The translations under genes and the position numbers were made by a program. Positions 20,981 to 28,338 of a stretch of DNA of 64,000 bases are shown in pieces. The stretch comes from Ancylobacter polymorphus (GTDB taxonomy: Bacteria; Pseudomonadota; Alphaproteobacteria; Rhizobiales; Xanthobacteraceae), in assembly GCF_030813495.1 (NCBI RefSeq), contig NZ_JAUSUI010000002.1:310001-374000 (forward strand), read 5' to 3'. The first letter of the stretch is position 1, and each line of letters starts with the position of its first letter. The notes beneath the pieces were generated by a model, which had not been told where the DNA came from, did no database searches, and was given only the letters and a program-made list of their open reading frames with translations.

Positions 20981-21989
20981 CGTGACGCTCAAGGGCATCA
21001 CCAAGAGTTTCGGCAAGGGCGGGGCCAAGCGGGCGGTGGACGGTATCGACCTGCATATCGCCGACGGCGAATTCGTCGTCCTCCTCGGCCCCACCGGCGC
21101 GGGAAAGACGACGACGCTGCGCCTCATCGCCGGGCTGGAGACGCCCGATGCCGGAACGGTGAGCATCGGCGGGCGGCCCATGGCGGGGCTCGCGCCGGCA
21201 AGCCGCGACGTCGCTTTCGTCTTTCAGCAATATTCGCTCTATCCCCATCTCACCGTCTACGAGAACCTGGCCTTTCCGCTGCGGTCCCCGGCACGGCGCA
21301 TGGACGGCGCTGCCATCGACGCGCGGGTGCGGGAGGTGGCGAAGATGGTCCGCATCGACCACAAGCTGGAGAACCGCTCCACCCGCCTCTCCGGCGGTGA
21401 GATGCAGCGCGTGGCGATCGGCCGGGCGCTGGTGCGCCGGCCGTCCATCTACCTCATGGACGAGCCGCTTTCCTCGCTGGACGCCAAGCTGCGCGGCGAA
21501 TTGCGGCTGGAACTGAAGCGAATCCAGAAGGACCTCGGCGCGACGCTGCTCTATGTCACCCACGACCAGATCGAGGCCATGACGATGGCGGACCGCATCG
21601 GCATTCTCGCCGAGGGGCGGCTGGTACAGATCGGCACGCCGCGCGAGATCTATGCCAGCCCGGCCAATCTCCATGTCGCGGCCCGGCTCGGGCAGCCGCA
21701 TATCAATCTTCTCCCCGTCGGCCTCGTGCCGGATGTGCCGATACCGCCCGGCACCCGCACCATCGGCGCGCGGACGGAGCACATCGTTCTCTTGCCCGGA
21801 GAGGGCGGCAATGCGCGGGTGGACTGGATCGAGCATCTTGGCGACCAGAACCACCTGCATATCCGCCTTGGCGAGCACAAGCTGGTCACCCTCGCCGATC
21901 CCGATATGGCGGTGGCACCCGGCGACTGCGTCAGCCTGACCTTGAAGAATCCACTCTATTTTGGCCAGGATGGCCAAAGGCTTATCTAA
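20973..21989 (+). CDS. sugar ABC transporter ATP-binding protein 2
   Basis: A 338-residue MalK-type ATPase with all motifs canonical: GPTGAGKTT, FVFQQYSLYPHLTV, LSGGEMQR, IYLMDEPLSSLD and YVTHDQIEAM. AGGAGGCCCGCC precedes the ATG at 20973, which lies inside the end of the first ATPase gene; the longer frame upstream is a shadow. The C-terminal regulatory domain is shorter than in its partner. Two different ATPases in one operon imply a heterodimeric motor, as in the glycerol operon. Confidence 0.93.
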   Translation: MADVTLKGITKSFGKGGAKRAVDGIDLHIADGEFVVLLGPTGAGKTTTLRLIAGLETPDAGTVSIGGRPMAGLAPASRDVAFVFQQYSLYPHLTVYENLAFPLRSPARRMDGAAIDARVREVAKMVRIDHKLENRSTRLSGGEMQRVAIGRALVRRPSIYLMDEPLSSLDAKLRGELRLELKRIQKDLGATLLYVTHDQIEAMTMADRIGILAEGRLVQIGTPREIYASPANLHVAARLGQPHINLLPVGLVPDVPIPPGTRTIGARTEHIVLLPGEGGNARVDWIEHLGDQNHLHIRLGEHKLVTLADPDMAVAPGDCVSLTLKNPLYFGQDGQRLI

Positions 21990-22058
21990 GCAGACAAGGT
22001 GCGTTGAGGGCGGAAGGCAGCCGTGCCGGAGGCCGCGTCGAACGAAGGGAAGACGGCC

Positions 22059-23693
22059 ATGAAACATTTCTTCAACCGGCGGGATAGCATCGTCACCGAG
22101 GCGCTGGACGGGCTTCTGCGCACGACGCCCCCCGGTCGGCTGGCCCGGCTCGACACCTATCCCGACATCAAGGTCGTGCTGCGCGCGGACTGGGACAAGT
22201 CCAGGGTTGCCGTCATCTCCGGCGGCGGCGCGGGACACGAGCCGTCGCATGCCGGCTTCGTCGGCCGCGGGCTGCTCACCGCCGCCGTCTCCGGCGAAAT
22301 CTTCGCTTCACCCAGTGTGGAGGCGGTGCTGACCGCTATCCGCGCCGTCACCGGCGCGCCGGGCTGCCTCCTCGTCGTCAAGAACTACACGGGGGACCGG
22401 TTGAATTTCGGCCTCGCCGCCGAACGCGCCCGCACCGAAGGCTACAAGGTCGAGATGGCCATCGTGGCCGACGATATCGCCTTGCCGGACATTCCGCAGC
22501 CGCGCGGGGTGGCCGGCACGCTGTTCGTGCACAAGATCGCCGGCCATCTCGCCGAGACCGGCGCGGACCTCGCGACCGTTGCGACCGCCGCCCGAGCCGC
22601 AGCGGCCGACATCGCCTCGCTCGGCGTCTCTCTGTCCTCCTGCTCGATACCCGGCCAGCCTTTCGAGGGGCGGCTGGGGGCTGAGGAGGGGGAACTCGGC
22701 CTCGGCATCCATGGCGAGCCGGGCGTGGAGCGGATTCCGCTTCTTCCGGCAAGCGATATCGTCGGGCTGATGCACGAACGCCTCGGCGCCCGCCTCGATC
22801 CCGCAGCTGCCTATGCGCTGCTGATCAACAATCTCGGTTCGGTGCCGCCTCTGGAGATGAGCCTGATCGCCGAGGCTCTGCTGGCCTCCGATCTGGGGCG
22901 CGGGGTGAAGCTGGTCATCGGGCCGGCGCCGCTGATGACCGCCTTGAACATGAATGGCTTTTCGCTGTCCTACCTCAAGCTCGACCCGGCGCGCGAGGCG
23001 GCGCTGACCGCAGCGGCCGAGCCGCTGGCGTGGCGGCCGGCGGTGCCTCCTGGCATGGTGGCGATTGAGGCGGCGCCGACCGCGCCGCGCGCGACGGACG
23101 TTGCCGCCAGCGCCGACGCGGCCACCGAGGCGGTTATCCGCAGCGTCTGCACGACGCTGATCGGGCTGGAGGAGGAGTTGAACCGGCTCGACGCCCGCGC
23201 CGGCGACGGCGACACCGGGAGCACCGTCGCGACCGGCGCCCGCTTCGTTCTGAACGCTCTTCCTCATCTGCCATTGGCCGATGCGGCTGCCACGCTGAAG
23301 GCCATTGGCGCAGGGCTCGGCACCGCCATGGGCGGATCGAGCGGTGTCCTGCTGTCCATCTTCTTCACCGCCGCCGGTCAGGCGCGCGCAGAGGGACAGA
23401 ATCTCGCTGCCGCCCTGCTCGCCGGCCTTGACCGCGTGGTCTTCTACGGCGGAGCGGTACCCGGAGACCGCACCATGATCGATGCGCTCGATCCCGCGCT
23501 GAAAGCGCTGGCCGCCGGCGATCTCACCGCCGCCGCCGCCGCTGCGACGGCTGGAGCGGAAGCGACGCGGACGATGGCGCGGGCGCGGGCCGGGCGCGCG
23601 GCCTATATCGCCGCGCGGGAGCTGGAAGGATCGCCCGATCCCGGCGCGGTGGCGGTGGCACGGGTGTTCGAGGCGCTGGCCGCAGGCGGCTGA
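22059..23693 (+). CDS. dihydroxyacetone kinase, fused DhaK-DhaL (ATP type)
   Basis: A 544-residue two-domain kinase. The DhaK part (about 1-330) carries the ISGGGAGHEPSH motif and the substrate-binding histidine in GLGIHGEPG (His218), which forms a hemiaminal with the ketose. The DhaL part (about 360-544) has the Mg-ADP aspartates in DARAGDGDTGST and the GGSSG loop. ATP-dependent members phosphorylate dihydroxyacetone or related triuloses/tetruloses such as erythrulose. The ATG at 22059 is preferred (GAAGGGAAG upstream) over the GTG at 22023. It lies 69 bases after the ABC transporter genes, so transport and phosphorylation are probably linked. Confidence 0.92.
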   Translation: MKHFFNRRDSIVTEALDGLLRTTPPGRLARLDTYPDIKVVLRADWDKSRVAVISGGGAGHEPSHAGFVGRGLLTAAVSGEIFASPSVEAVLTAIRAVTGAPGCLLVVKNYTGDRLNFGLAAERARTEGYKVEMAIVADDIALPDIPQPRGVAGTLFVHKIAGHLAETGADLATVATAARAAAADIASLGVSLSSCSIPGQPFEGRLGAEEGELGLGIHGEPGVERIPLLPASDIVGLMHERLGARLDPAAAYALLINNLGSVPPLEMSLIAEALLASDLGRGVKLVIGPAPLMTALNMNGFSLSYLKLDPAREAALTAAAEPLAWRPAVPPGMVAIEAAPTAPRATDVAASADAATEAVIRSVCTTLIGLEEELNRLDARAGDGDTGSTVATGARFVLNALPHLPLADAAATLKAIGAGLGTAMGGSSGVLLSIFFTAAGQARAEGQNLAAALLAGLDRVVFYGGAVPGDRTMIDALDPALKALAAGDLTAAAAAATAGAEATRTMARARAGRAAYIAARELEGSPDPGAVAVARVFEALAAGG

Positions 23694-23717
23694 AGAACCC
23701 GGCGAGGGACGAGAACG

Positions 23718-24332
23718 ATGCCGCTCGACGCTTGCGATCTCTCCCAGCTCATTTCGCTGTGCCGCGCGCAGATCGAGCGGCATTGCGAGCATCTCGGCCG
23801 GCTCGACAGCGCCATCGGCGATGGCGATCACGGCGCGAACATGAAGCGGGGCCTTGAGGCGGTGTACCGCGAGCGGGCGGACATCGCTTCCCTGCCGCTG
23901 CCAGCGGCGCTGGAGCGGATCGGGCTGGTGCTGGTGATGACGATCGGTGGCGCCGCCGGCCCCCTCTACGGGACGCTGCTGATGGAACTGGGCCGGGGCC
24001 TGGCCGATGAGGGCGGTCGGGCCGATTTCGCCGCCAGCCTGGCACGGGCGATCGCGGCGGTGGCCCGGCGCGGCCGTTCCGGGCCCGGCGACAAGACGCT
24101 GCTCGACGTGCTCTACCCCGTGCAGGCGGAGATCGCGCGCCACGCCGCGCCCGACCGCATCGCCGCCTGCGCCCGCACGGCCGCGCAGGCGACGGAAATG
24201 ATGCTGGCGCGGCGCGGCCGGGCGTCCTATCTCGGCGCACGCTCCGTCGGTCACGAGGACCCCGGTGCGTCCAGCTGTGCCCTGCTTGCCATGACAATCT
24301 GCCAGTATTTTCAGGAGCATACCCCATCATGA
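23718..24332 (+). CDS. dhaL: dihydroxyacetone kinase subunit DhaL
   Basis: The ADP-binding subunit of PEP-dependent dihydroxyacetone kinase, 204 residues. The Mg-ADP aspartates appear in DSAIGDGDHGANMKRG, followed by TIGGAAGPLYGTLLM and the PGDKTLLDVLYP loop. DhaL keeps ADP bound and is rephosphorylated by DhaM. It follows the fused kinase by 24 bases and overlaps dhaM by ATGA. Having both a fused ATP-type enzyme and a separate DhaL in one operon is unusual. Confidence 0.92.
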   Translation: MPLDACDLSQLISLCRAQIERHCEHLGRLDSAIGDGDHGANMKRGLEAVYRERADIASLPLPAALERIGLVLVMTIGGAAGPLYGTLLMELGRGLADEGGRADFAASLARAIAAVARRGRSGPGDKTLLDVLYPVQAEIARHAAPDRIAACARTAAQATEMMLARRGRASYLGARSVGHEDPGASSCALLAMTICQYFQEHTPS

Positions 24333-24730
24333 CCCCCGCGCGCGGCGCCAATGTGGGCATCGTGATCGTGTCGCATTCGCCTCTGGTCGCCCAGGGAGCC
24401 GCCGACATGGTGCGTCAGATGGTGGGGGGATGCGTGCCTCTCGCCTGGACCGGCGGCAATGGCGAGGGCGGTCTGGGAACGCATGTTGACGGTATCCTGG
24501 TCGCTATCGAGGCGGCGTGGTCGGAAGCCGGGGTGGCCATCTTTGTCGATCTCGGCGGGGCGGAGACCAATAGCGAGATGGCGGTGGAGATGCTGGAGCC
24601 GGCGCGCGCCGCCAAGGTCGCCATCTGCAACGCGCCGCTGGTGGAAGGCGCGGTGGTGGCCGCGGCGGAAGCCTCCGGCGGGTCGCCGCTGGCCCGGGTG
24701 GTCGCAACGGCGGAAGAGCTGTCCGCGTGA
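24329..24730 (+). CDS. dhaM: phosphotransferase subunit DhaM (EIIA-Man-like)
   Basis: A 133-residue protein with one EIIA(Man)-fold domain; the phosphorylatable histidine is His16 in IVIVSHSPLVAQGAA. It passes phosphate from HPr to the ADP on DhaL. Unlike the E. coli three-domain DhaM, the HPr and enzyme I parts are separate genes immediately downstream, overlapping by TGATG. Glycine-rich segments (TGGNGEGGLGTH and DLGGAETNSEM) match the family. Confidence 0.92.
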   Translation: MTPARGANVGIVIVSHSPLVAQGAADMVRQMVGGCVPLAWTGGNGEGGLGTHVDGILVAIEAAWSEAGVAIFVDLGGAETNSEMAVEMLEPARAAKVAICNAPLVEGAVVAAAEASGGSPLARVVATAEELSA

Positions 24731-25077
24731 TGGCCGAACCTCTCCCCCTTATCGGGCGGCCTTCCGCTCATCGCTGCCAGGCTGAAGTCGAGGTCACGCA
24801 CGGAGTCGGGCTGCACGCCCGCCCCTCCGTCGCCTTCACCCGGCTGGCCAAGAGCTTTCCCTGCACGGTGGAAGTGGCGCTCGACGGATCGGCCGACTGG
24901 CTGAATGGCAAGAGCATCGTCAAGATCATCGGTGCCCGCATAAGGCGCGGAACCAAAATGAGAATTCGCGCCGAGGGGGCGCGGGCGCAGGAGGCGGTGG
25001 CGGCGCTGAGCGAGCTGGTGCGGCGCAATTTCGACGAGGACCGCAAGCCCGGGCGCGCCGATGGCCGCCCGGTGTGA
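24730..25077 (+). CDS. HPr-family phosphocarrier protein
   Basis: A 115-residue HPr with the active-site histidine in GVGLHARPS (His29) and the regulatory-type serine kept in NGKSIVKI (Ser62). An N-terminal extension of about 15 residues and a charged C-terminal tail (RNFDEDRKPGRADGR) make it longer than the usual 85-90 residues. The start overlaps the dhaM stop (TGATG); a GTG three bases earlier is possible. It most likely relays phosphate from the adjacent enzyme I to DhaM rather than to a sugar permease. Confidence 0.92.
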   Translation: MAEPLPLIGRPSAHRCQAEVEVTHGVGLHARPSVAFTRLAKSFPCTVEVALDGSADWLNGKSIVKIIGARIRRGTKMRIRAEGARAQEAVAALSELVRRNFDEDRKPGRADGRPV

Positions 25078-26725
25078 GCAGCGCGGCCAGCCCGCTTCGC
25101 CCGGCCGGGCGGTCGGCCCGCTCTACCGCGCGGGCGAGCCGGCGGAGGCCGCCGGGCCGGCCGGAAGCGGGGGCGAGCCGCGCGCGGCGCTGACGGCGGC
25201 GGTGGAGCGCGCCATTGCCGAATTGCGCGCGCTCGCCGCCAAGGCCGATGCCGAAAGCGCGGGAATCCTCGATTTCCAGATCGAACTCCTGCTCGATGGC
25301 GAGCTGCTCGCCCCCGCTCTGGCCCGTATCGAACGCGGGGAAGGCGCGGCCCTGGCCTTTGCCGCGGCGATGAATGAGCGGATCGATGAGGTGACCGGTG
25401 AGGCCGGTGAGACCGCCAGTGAGACCGACAGTGAGGCCGATGAGGACGAAGAGGCCGAGCCCGATCCCTTCGCGCTGCGCGCCGCCGACCTGAGGGACCT
25501 GCAGCACCGCGTGCTCGACGCGCTCGCCGGCCGCACCCGGGCCGACTTTCCCCCCGGCGCGGTCTATGTCGGGCGCGACATGCCGCCCAGCGTCTTCCTC
25601 GCCCATGACTGGTCGGCGGGCGGCGCCATCGCGCTCGGCGCCGGCAGCGCGGCGAGCCATGTCGCCCTGCTGGCCCGGGCGCGCGGCGTGCCGATGGTGG
25701 TCGGCCTCGGCGCCGTGCCGGGGGATGCGGGCGATCCGCTGCTGGTGGACGGCACGCGGGGCACGGCCTGCCTCCACCCGGACGGCGGGGAGATGGCGAC
25801 GGCACCCGCCCCACCTTCGCCCCCCTCTTCAGCCCCCGCCCGCGCGCCGGTCGCTTTCCCGGCATCCCTTGCCCCCGCTGTCGGTGGACCCGGCCTGTTC
25901 GCCACTATCGACACGCTGGCCGATCTCGACGGGTTCGATCCCGCACACGTGGACGGCGTCGGGCTGGTGCGGACCGAGTTCCTCTTCACCCACGCCGCCG
26001 AGGCGCTGAGCGAGGAGCGGCATCTCGCCGTCTATCGCCGCCTCCTTGCGGCGCTCGGCGGCAAGCCGGTGACGCTGCGCCTGCTCGATCTCGGCGGCGA
26101 CAAGGCGCTTCCCGGCCTTGCCGAAGGCGACCCCGCCGCCGTGCTCGGCCTGCGCGGGGTGCGCTTTCTGCTCGCGCATCCCGATCTCGCCCGCATCCAG
26201 GCGCGGGCGCTGATGCGGGCGGCGGCGCTGGGGCCGCTCTCCGTGCTGCTGCCCATGGTGACGGTGCCGGCGGAGCTTGAGGCGATGGCGCTTCTGTTCG
26301 AGGAGGAAGCCGCCCGGCTGGCGCGGCAAGGGGTGGAGGCCCGTCTGCCGCCGCTCGGCATCATGGTGGAGGTGCCGGCGGCGGCGCTGACGCTGGACCT
26401 GTTCCCGCAGGCGGCGTTCTTTTCCGTGGGCACTAATGACCTGATGCAGTATCTCGCAGCGGCGGCGCGCGACAATCCGGCGGTGGCGCCGCTCTGTGCG
26501 GGAGCGGAAACGGCGATGTTCCGGTTGCTGGACCATATCTGCGCGAGTGCCCGGGCGCTGGGCCGGCCGGTGTCGCTGTGCGGCGATCTCGCGGCCCGGC
26601 CCGAGGCGGCGGGCCGGCTGCGGGCGCTGGGCTTCGACGGGCTTTCCGTGCCGCCCGGCCAGATCGAGGCGGTGCGCGCGGCGCTGGCGGGCGCCGCGCC
26701 CAATTCCCCGCCGGGGCGGGGCTAG
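25061..26725 (+). CDS. PTS enzyme I-like PEP-protein phosphotransferase
   Basis: A 554-residue enzyme I homologue that uses PEP to phosphorylate HPr. The phosphorylated histidine is expected at His200 in GSAASHVALLAR, a diverged version of GGRTSHTAILAR. The PEP-binding barrel keeps GLVRTEFLF, FSVGTNDLMQY and the catalytic Cys507 in SLCGDL. Two insertions are odd: an acidic repeat-rich stretch at residues 109-135 in the HPr-binding region, and a proline/alanine-rich linker at about 248-275. The start overlaps the HPr gene by 17 bases. A role dedicated to DhaM is inferred from the operon. Confidence 0.9.
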   Translation: MAARCEQRGQPASPGRAVGPLYRAGEPAEAAGPAGSGGEPRAALTAAVERAIAELRALAAKADAESAGILDFQIELLLDGELLAPALARIERGEGAALAFAAAMNERIDEVTGEAGETASETDSEADEDEEAEPDPFALRAADLRDLQHRVLDALAGRTRADFPPGAVYVGRDMPPSVFLAHDWSAGGAIALGAGSAASHVALLARARGVPMVVGLGAVPGDAGDPLLVDGTRGTACLHPDGGEMATAPAPPSPPSSAPARAPVAFPASLAPAVGGPGLFATIDTLADLDGFDPAHVDGVGLVRTEFLFTHAAEALSEERHLAVYRRLLAALGGKPVTLRLLDLGGDKALPGLAEGDPAAVLGLRGVRFLLAHPDLARIQARALMRAAALGPLSVLLPMVTVPAELEAMALLFEEEAARLARQGVEARLPPLGIMVEVPAAALTLDLFPQAAFFSVGTNDLMQYLAAAARDNPAVAPLCAGAETAMFRLLDHICASARALGRPVSLCGDLAARPEAAGRLRALGFDGLSVPPGQIEAVRAALAGAAPNSPPGRG

Positions 26726-26727
26726 CC

Positions 26728-27138
26728 ATGGCGCGCGAGACCAGCGACGAGGCGGTGATCGCCTACAAGACCCTCTTGTCCGGCATTCTCGACAACCGGC
26801 CCTCCGGCACGCGCCAGCGTCTGGCGGCGGCGCTGGGCAAGCACCGAAGCTTCGTCACCCAGGTGACCAGCCCGGCCTATGACACGCCCTTGCCGGCCCG
26901 GCATCTGCCGACCATCCTGCGGGTGTGCCATTTCAGCCCGGCGGAGCAGGAGCGCTTCCTTGCCGCCTATCAGGCCGCCCATCCCGGCCGCCTGCCTGAG
27001 GTGGGCGGGGGCTCCTCCATGCGGACGCTGGCGCTGATGGTGCCGGATTTCGGCGATGACCGGAAGAATCGCAGCTTCGACGATGCCGTCGCCGACTTCG
27101 TGGCTAAGATGGCGGTGCTGGTGAATGGGAGCGAGTGA
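26728..27138 (+). CDS. putative helix-turn-helix protein of the dha operon
   Basis: A 136-residue soluble protein. Residues 28-45 (TRQRLAAALGKHRSFVTQV) read as a Cro/XRE-like helix-turn-helix: a helix, a Gly turn, then a recognition-helix-like KHRSFVTQV. The rest is charged and helical, ending DDAVADFVAKMAVLVNGSE, without a known domain. It starts 2 bases after the enzyme I stop. It may regulate the kinase operon, but a non-DNA role is possible. The ATG at 26728 is the first start after the enzyme I stop. Confidence 0.65.
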   Translation: MARETSDEAVIAYKTLLSGILDNRPSGTRQRLAAALGKHRSFVTQVTSPAYDTPLPARHLPTILRVCHFSPAEQERFLAAYQAAHPGRLPEVGGGSSMRTLALMVPDFGDDRKNRSFDDAVADFVAKMAVLVNGSE

Positions 27139-27152
27139 ATGCAGGCGAAGAC

Positions 27153-27170
27153 GGGCCGCGCGCGCGGCCC
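27153..27170. repeat. 18-bp perfect GC palindrome
   Basis: GGGCCGCGCGCGCGGCCC is fully self-complementary and lies in the 108-base gap between the helix-turn-helix gene and the last dhaK. No T-run follows. It may be a folding or processing site in the operon transcript. Confidence 0.5.
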
Positions 27171-27246
27171 GCAGCGGGCGGGCTGAGCCGGTGCGGCAGC
27201 GGGCGGCAGAGGCGGCACATGGCGCGCCGGAAGGCGCGAGGGCGCG

Positions 27247-28236
27247 ATGACGCGGCGTCCTAGCACGGCGCAGACGCTGGTGGCGGACAGCCTCGCCGGC
27301 TTCGTCGCCGCGCATGAGGATCTCGTCGCCTTCGGCCTTGAGGGCAAATTCGTGCGCCGCCGCCGGCTCACGCCCGGCAAGGTGGCGGTGATCTCCGGCG
27401 GCGGGGCGGGCCACGAGCCGCTGCATTGCGGCTTCATCGGCGCCGGCATGCTGGACGCGGCCTGCACCGGCCATGTCTTCACCTCGCCGACGCCCGACCA
27501 GATTCTCGCCGCCATGGACGAGACCGACACCGGCGCCGGCTGCCTGCTGGTGGTGAAGAACTATGATGGCGATGTGATGAATTTCGAGATGGCGGCGGAA
27601 ATGGCCGCCGGGCGCCATCATGTGGAGACGGTGATTGTCGAGGACGACGCCGCCACCGGGCCTTCCGTCCGCAGCCGTGGCCGGCGCGGCGTGGCCGGCA
27701 CGGTGGTAGTGGAGAAGATTCTCGGCGCGGCGGCCGAGCAGGGCACGGATCTCGCCGGACTCAAGGCGCTTGGCGACGGGCTGTCGGGCCGGCTGCGCAG
27801 CATGGGCGTCGCCCTGCGCGGGGTTTCGCTGCCGGATACGGCGCGCGACACCTTCGCCCTCGGGCCGGACGAGATGGAGATCGGCGTCGGCATTCATGGC
27901 GAGCCGGGACTCTACCGCACCCGCCGCGCCGGGGCGGAAGAGATCGTGCGCCTGCTGTGCGAGCCGGTGCTGGCGCAGCTTCCCCATCTCGCCGAGGCGC
28001 ACCCGCTGCTGATCGTCAACGGCTTTGGCGGCACGCCGCCGATCGAGCTCAACCGCGCCCATGCGCTCGCCCGTGCCGTGCTGGGCGAGCGGGGCCTCGT
28101 CCCGGCGCGGGCGCTGGTCGGCACCTTCGTCACCTCGCTCGACATGGCGGGGCTCTCGCTGACGCTGGCGCTGCTTACCCCGGCCGAATTCGCGCTGTGG
28201 TGCGCCCCTGTGCGCACGGCCGCGCTGGTGTGGTAA
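27247..28236 (+). CDS. dhaK: dihydroxyacetone kinase subunit DhaK
   Basis: A 329-residue DhaK with ISGGGAGHEPLH at residues 50-60 and the ketose-binding histidine His217 in GVGIHGEPG. It lacks a DhaL domain, so it would work with the separate DhaL and DhaM encoded upstream, completing a PEP-dependent kinase. It is therefore the second DhaK in the operon after the fused one. The two may differ in substrate, for instance dihydroxyacetone versus a C4 ketose (inference). Confidence 0.92.
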   Translation: MTRRPSTAQTLVADSLAGFVAAHEDLVAFGLEGKFVRRRRLTPGKVAVISGGGAGHEPLHCGFIGAGMLDAACTGHVFTSPTPDQILAAMDETDTGAGCLLVVKNYDGDVMNFEMAAEMAAGRHHVETVIVEDDAATGPSVRSRGRRGVAGTVVVEKILGAAAEQGTDLAGLKALGDGLSGRLRSMGVALRGVSLPDTARDTFALGPDEMEIGVGIHGEPGLYRTRRAGAEEIVRLLCEPVLAQLPHLAEAHPLLIVNGFGGTPPIELNRAHALARAVLGERGLVPARALVGTFVTSLDMAGLSLTLALLTPAEFALWCAPVRTAALVW

Positions 28237-28338
28237 GCCCGCCATTGCGCGTCCGGGCGGCATGTTGGTAGGGTCGCCGCGGTTTCGGGCGCGCCCCGCG
28301 CCGGCTCGCCGGTGTTTCCCCCGACGCGTTGGAGCGCC

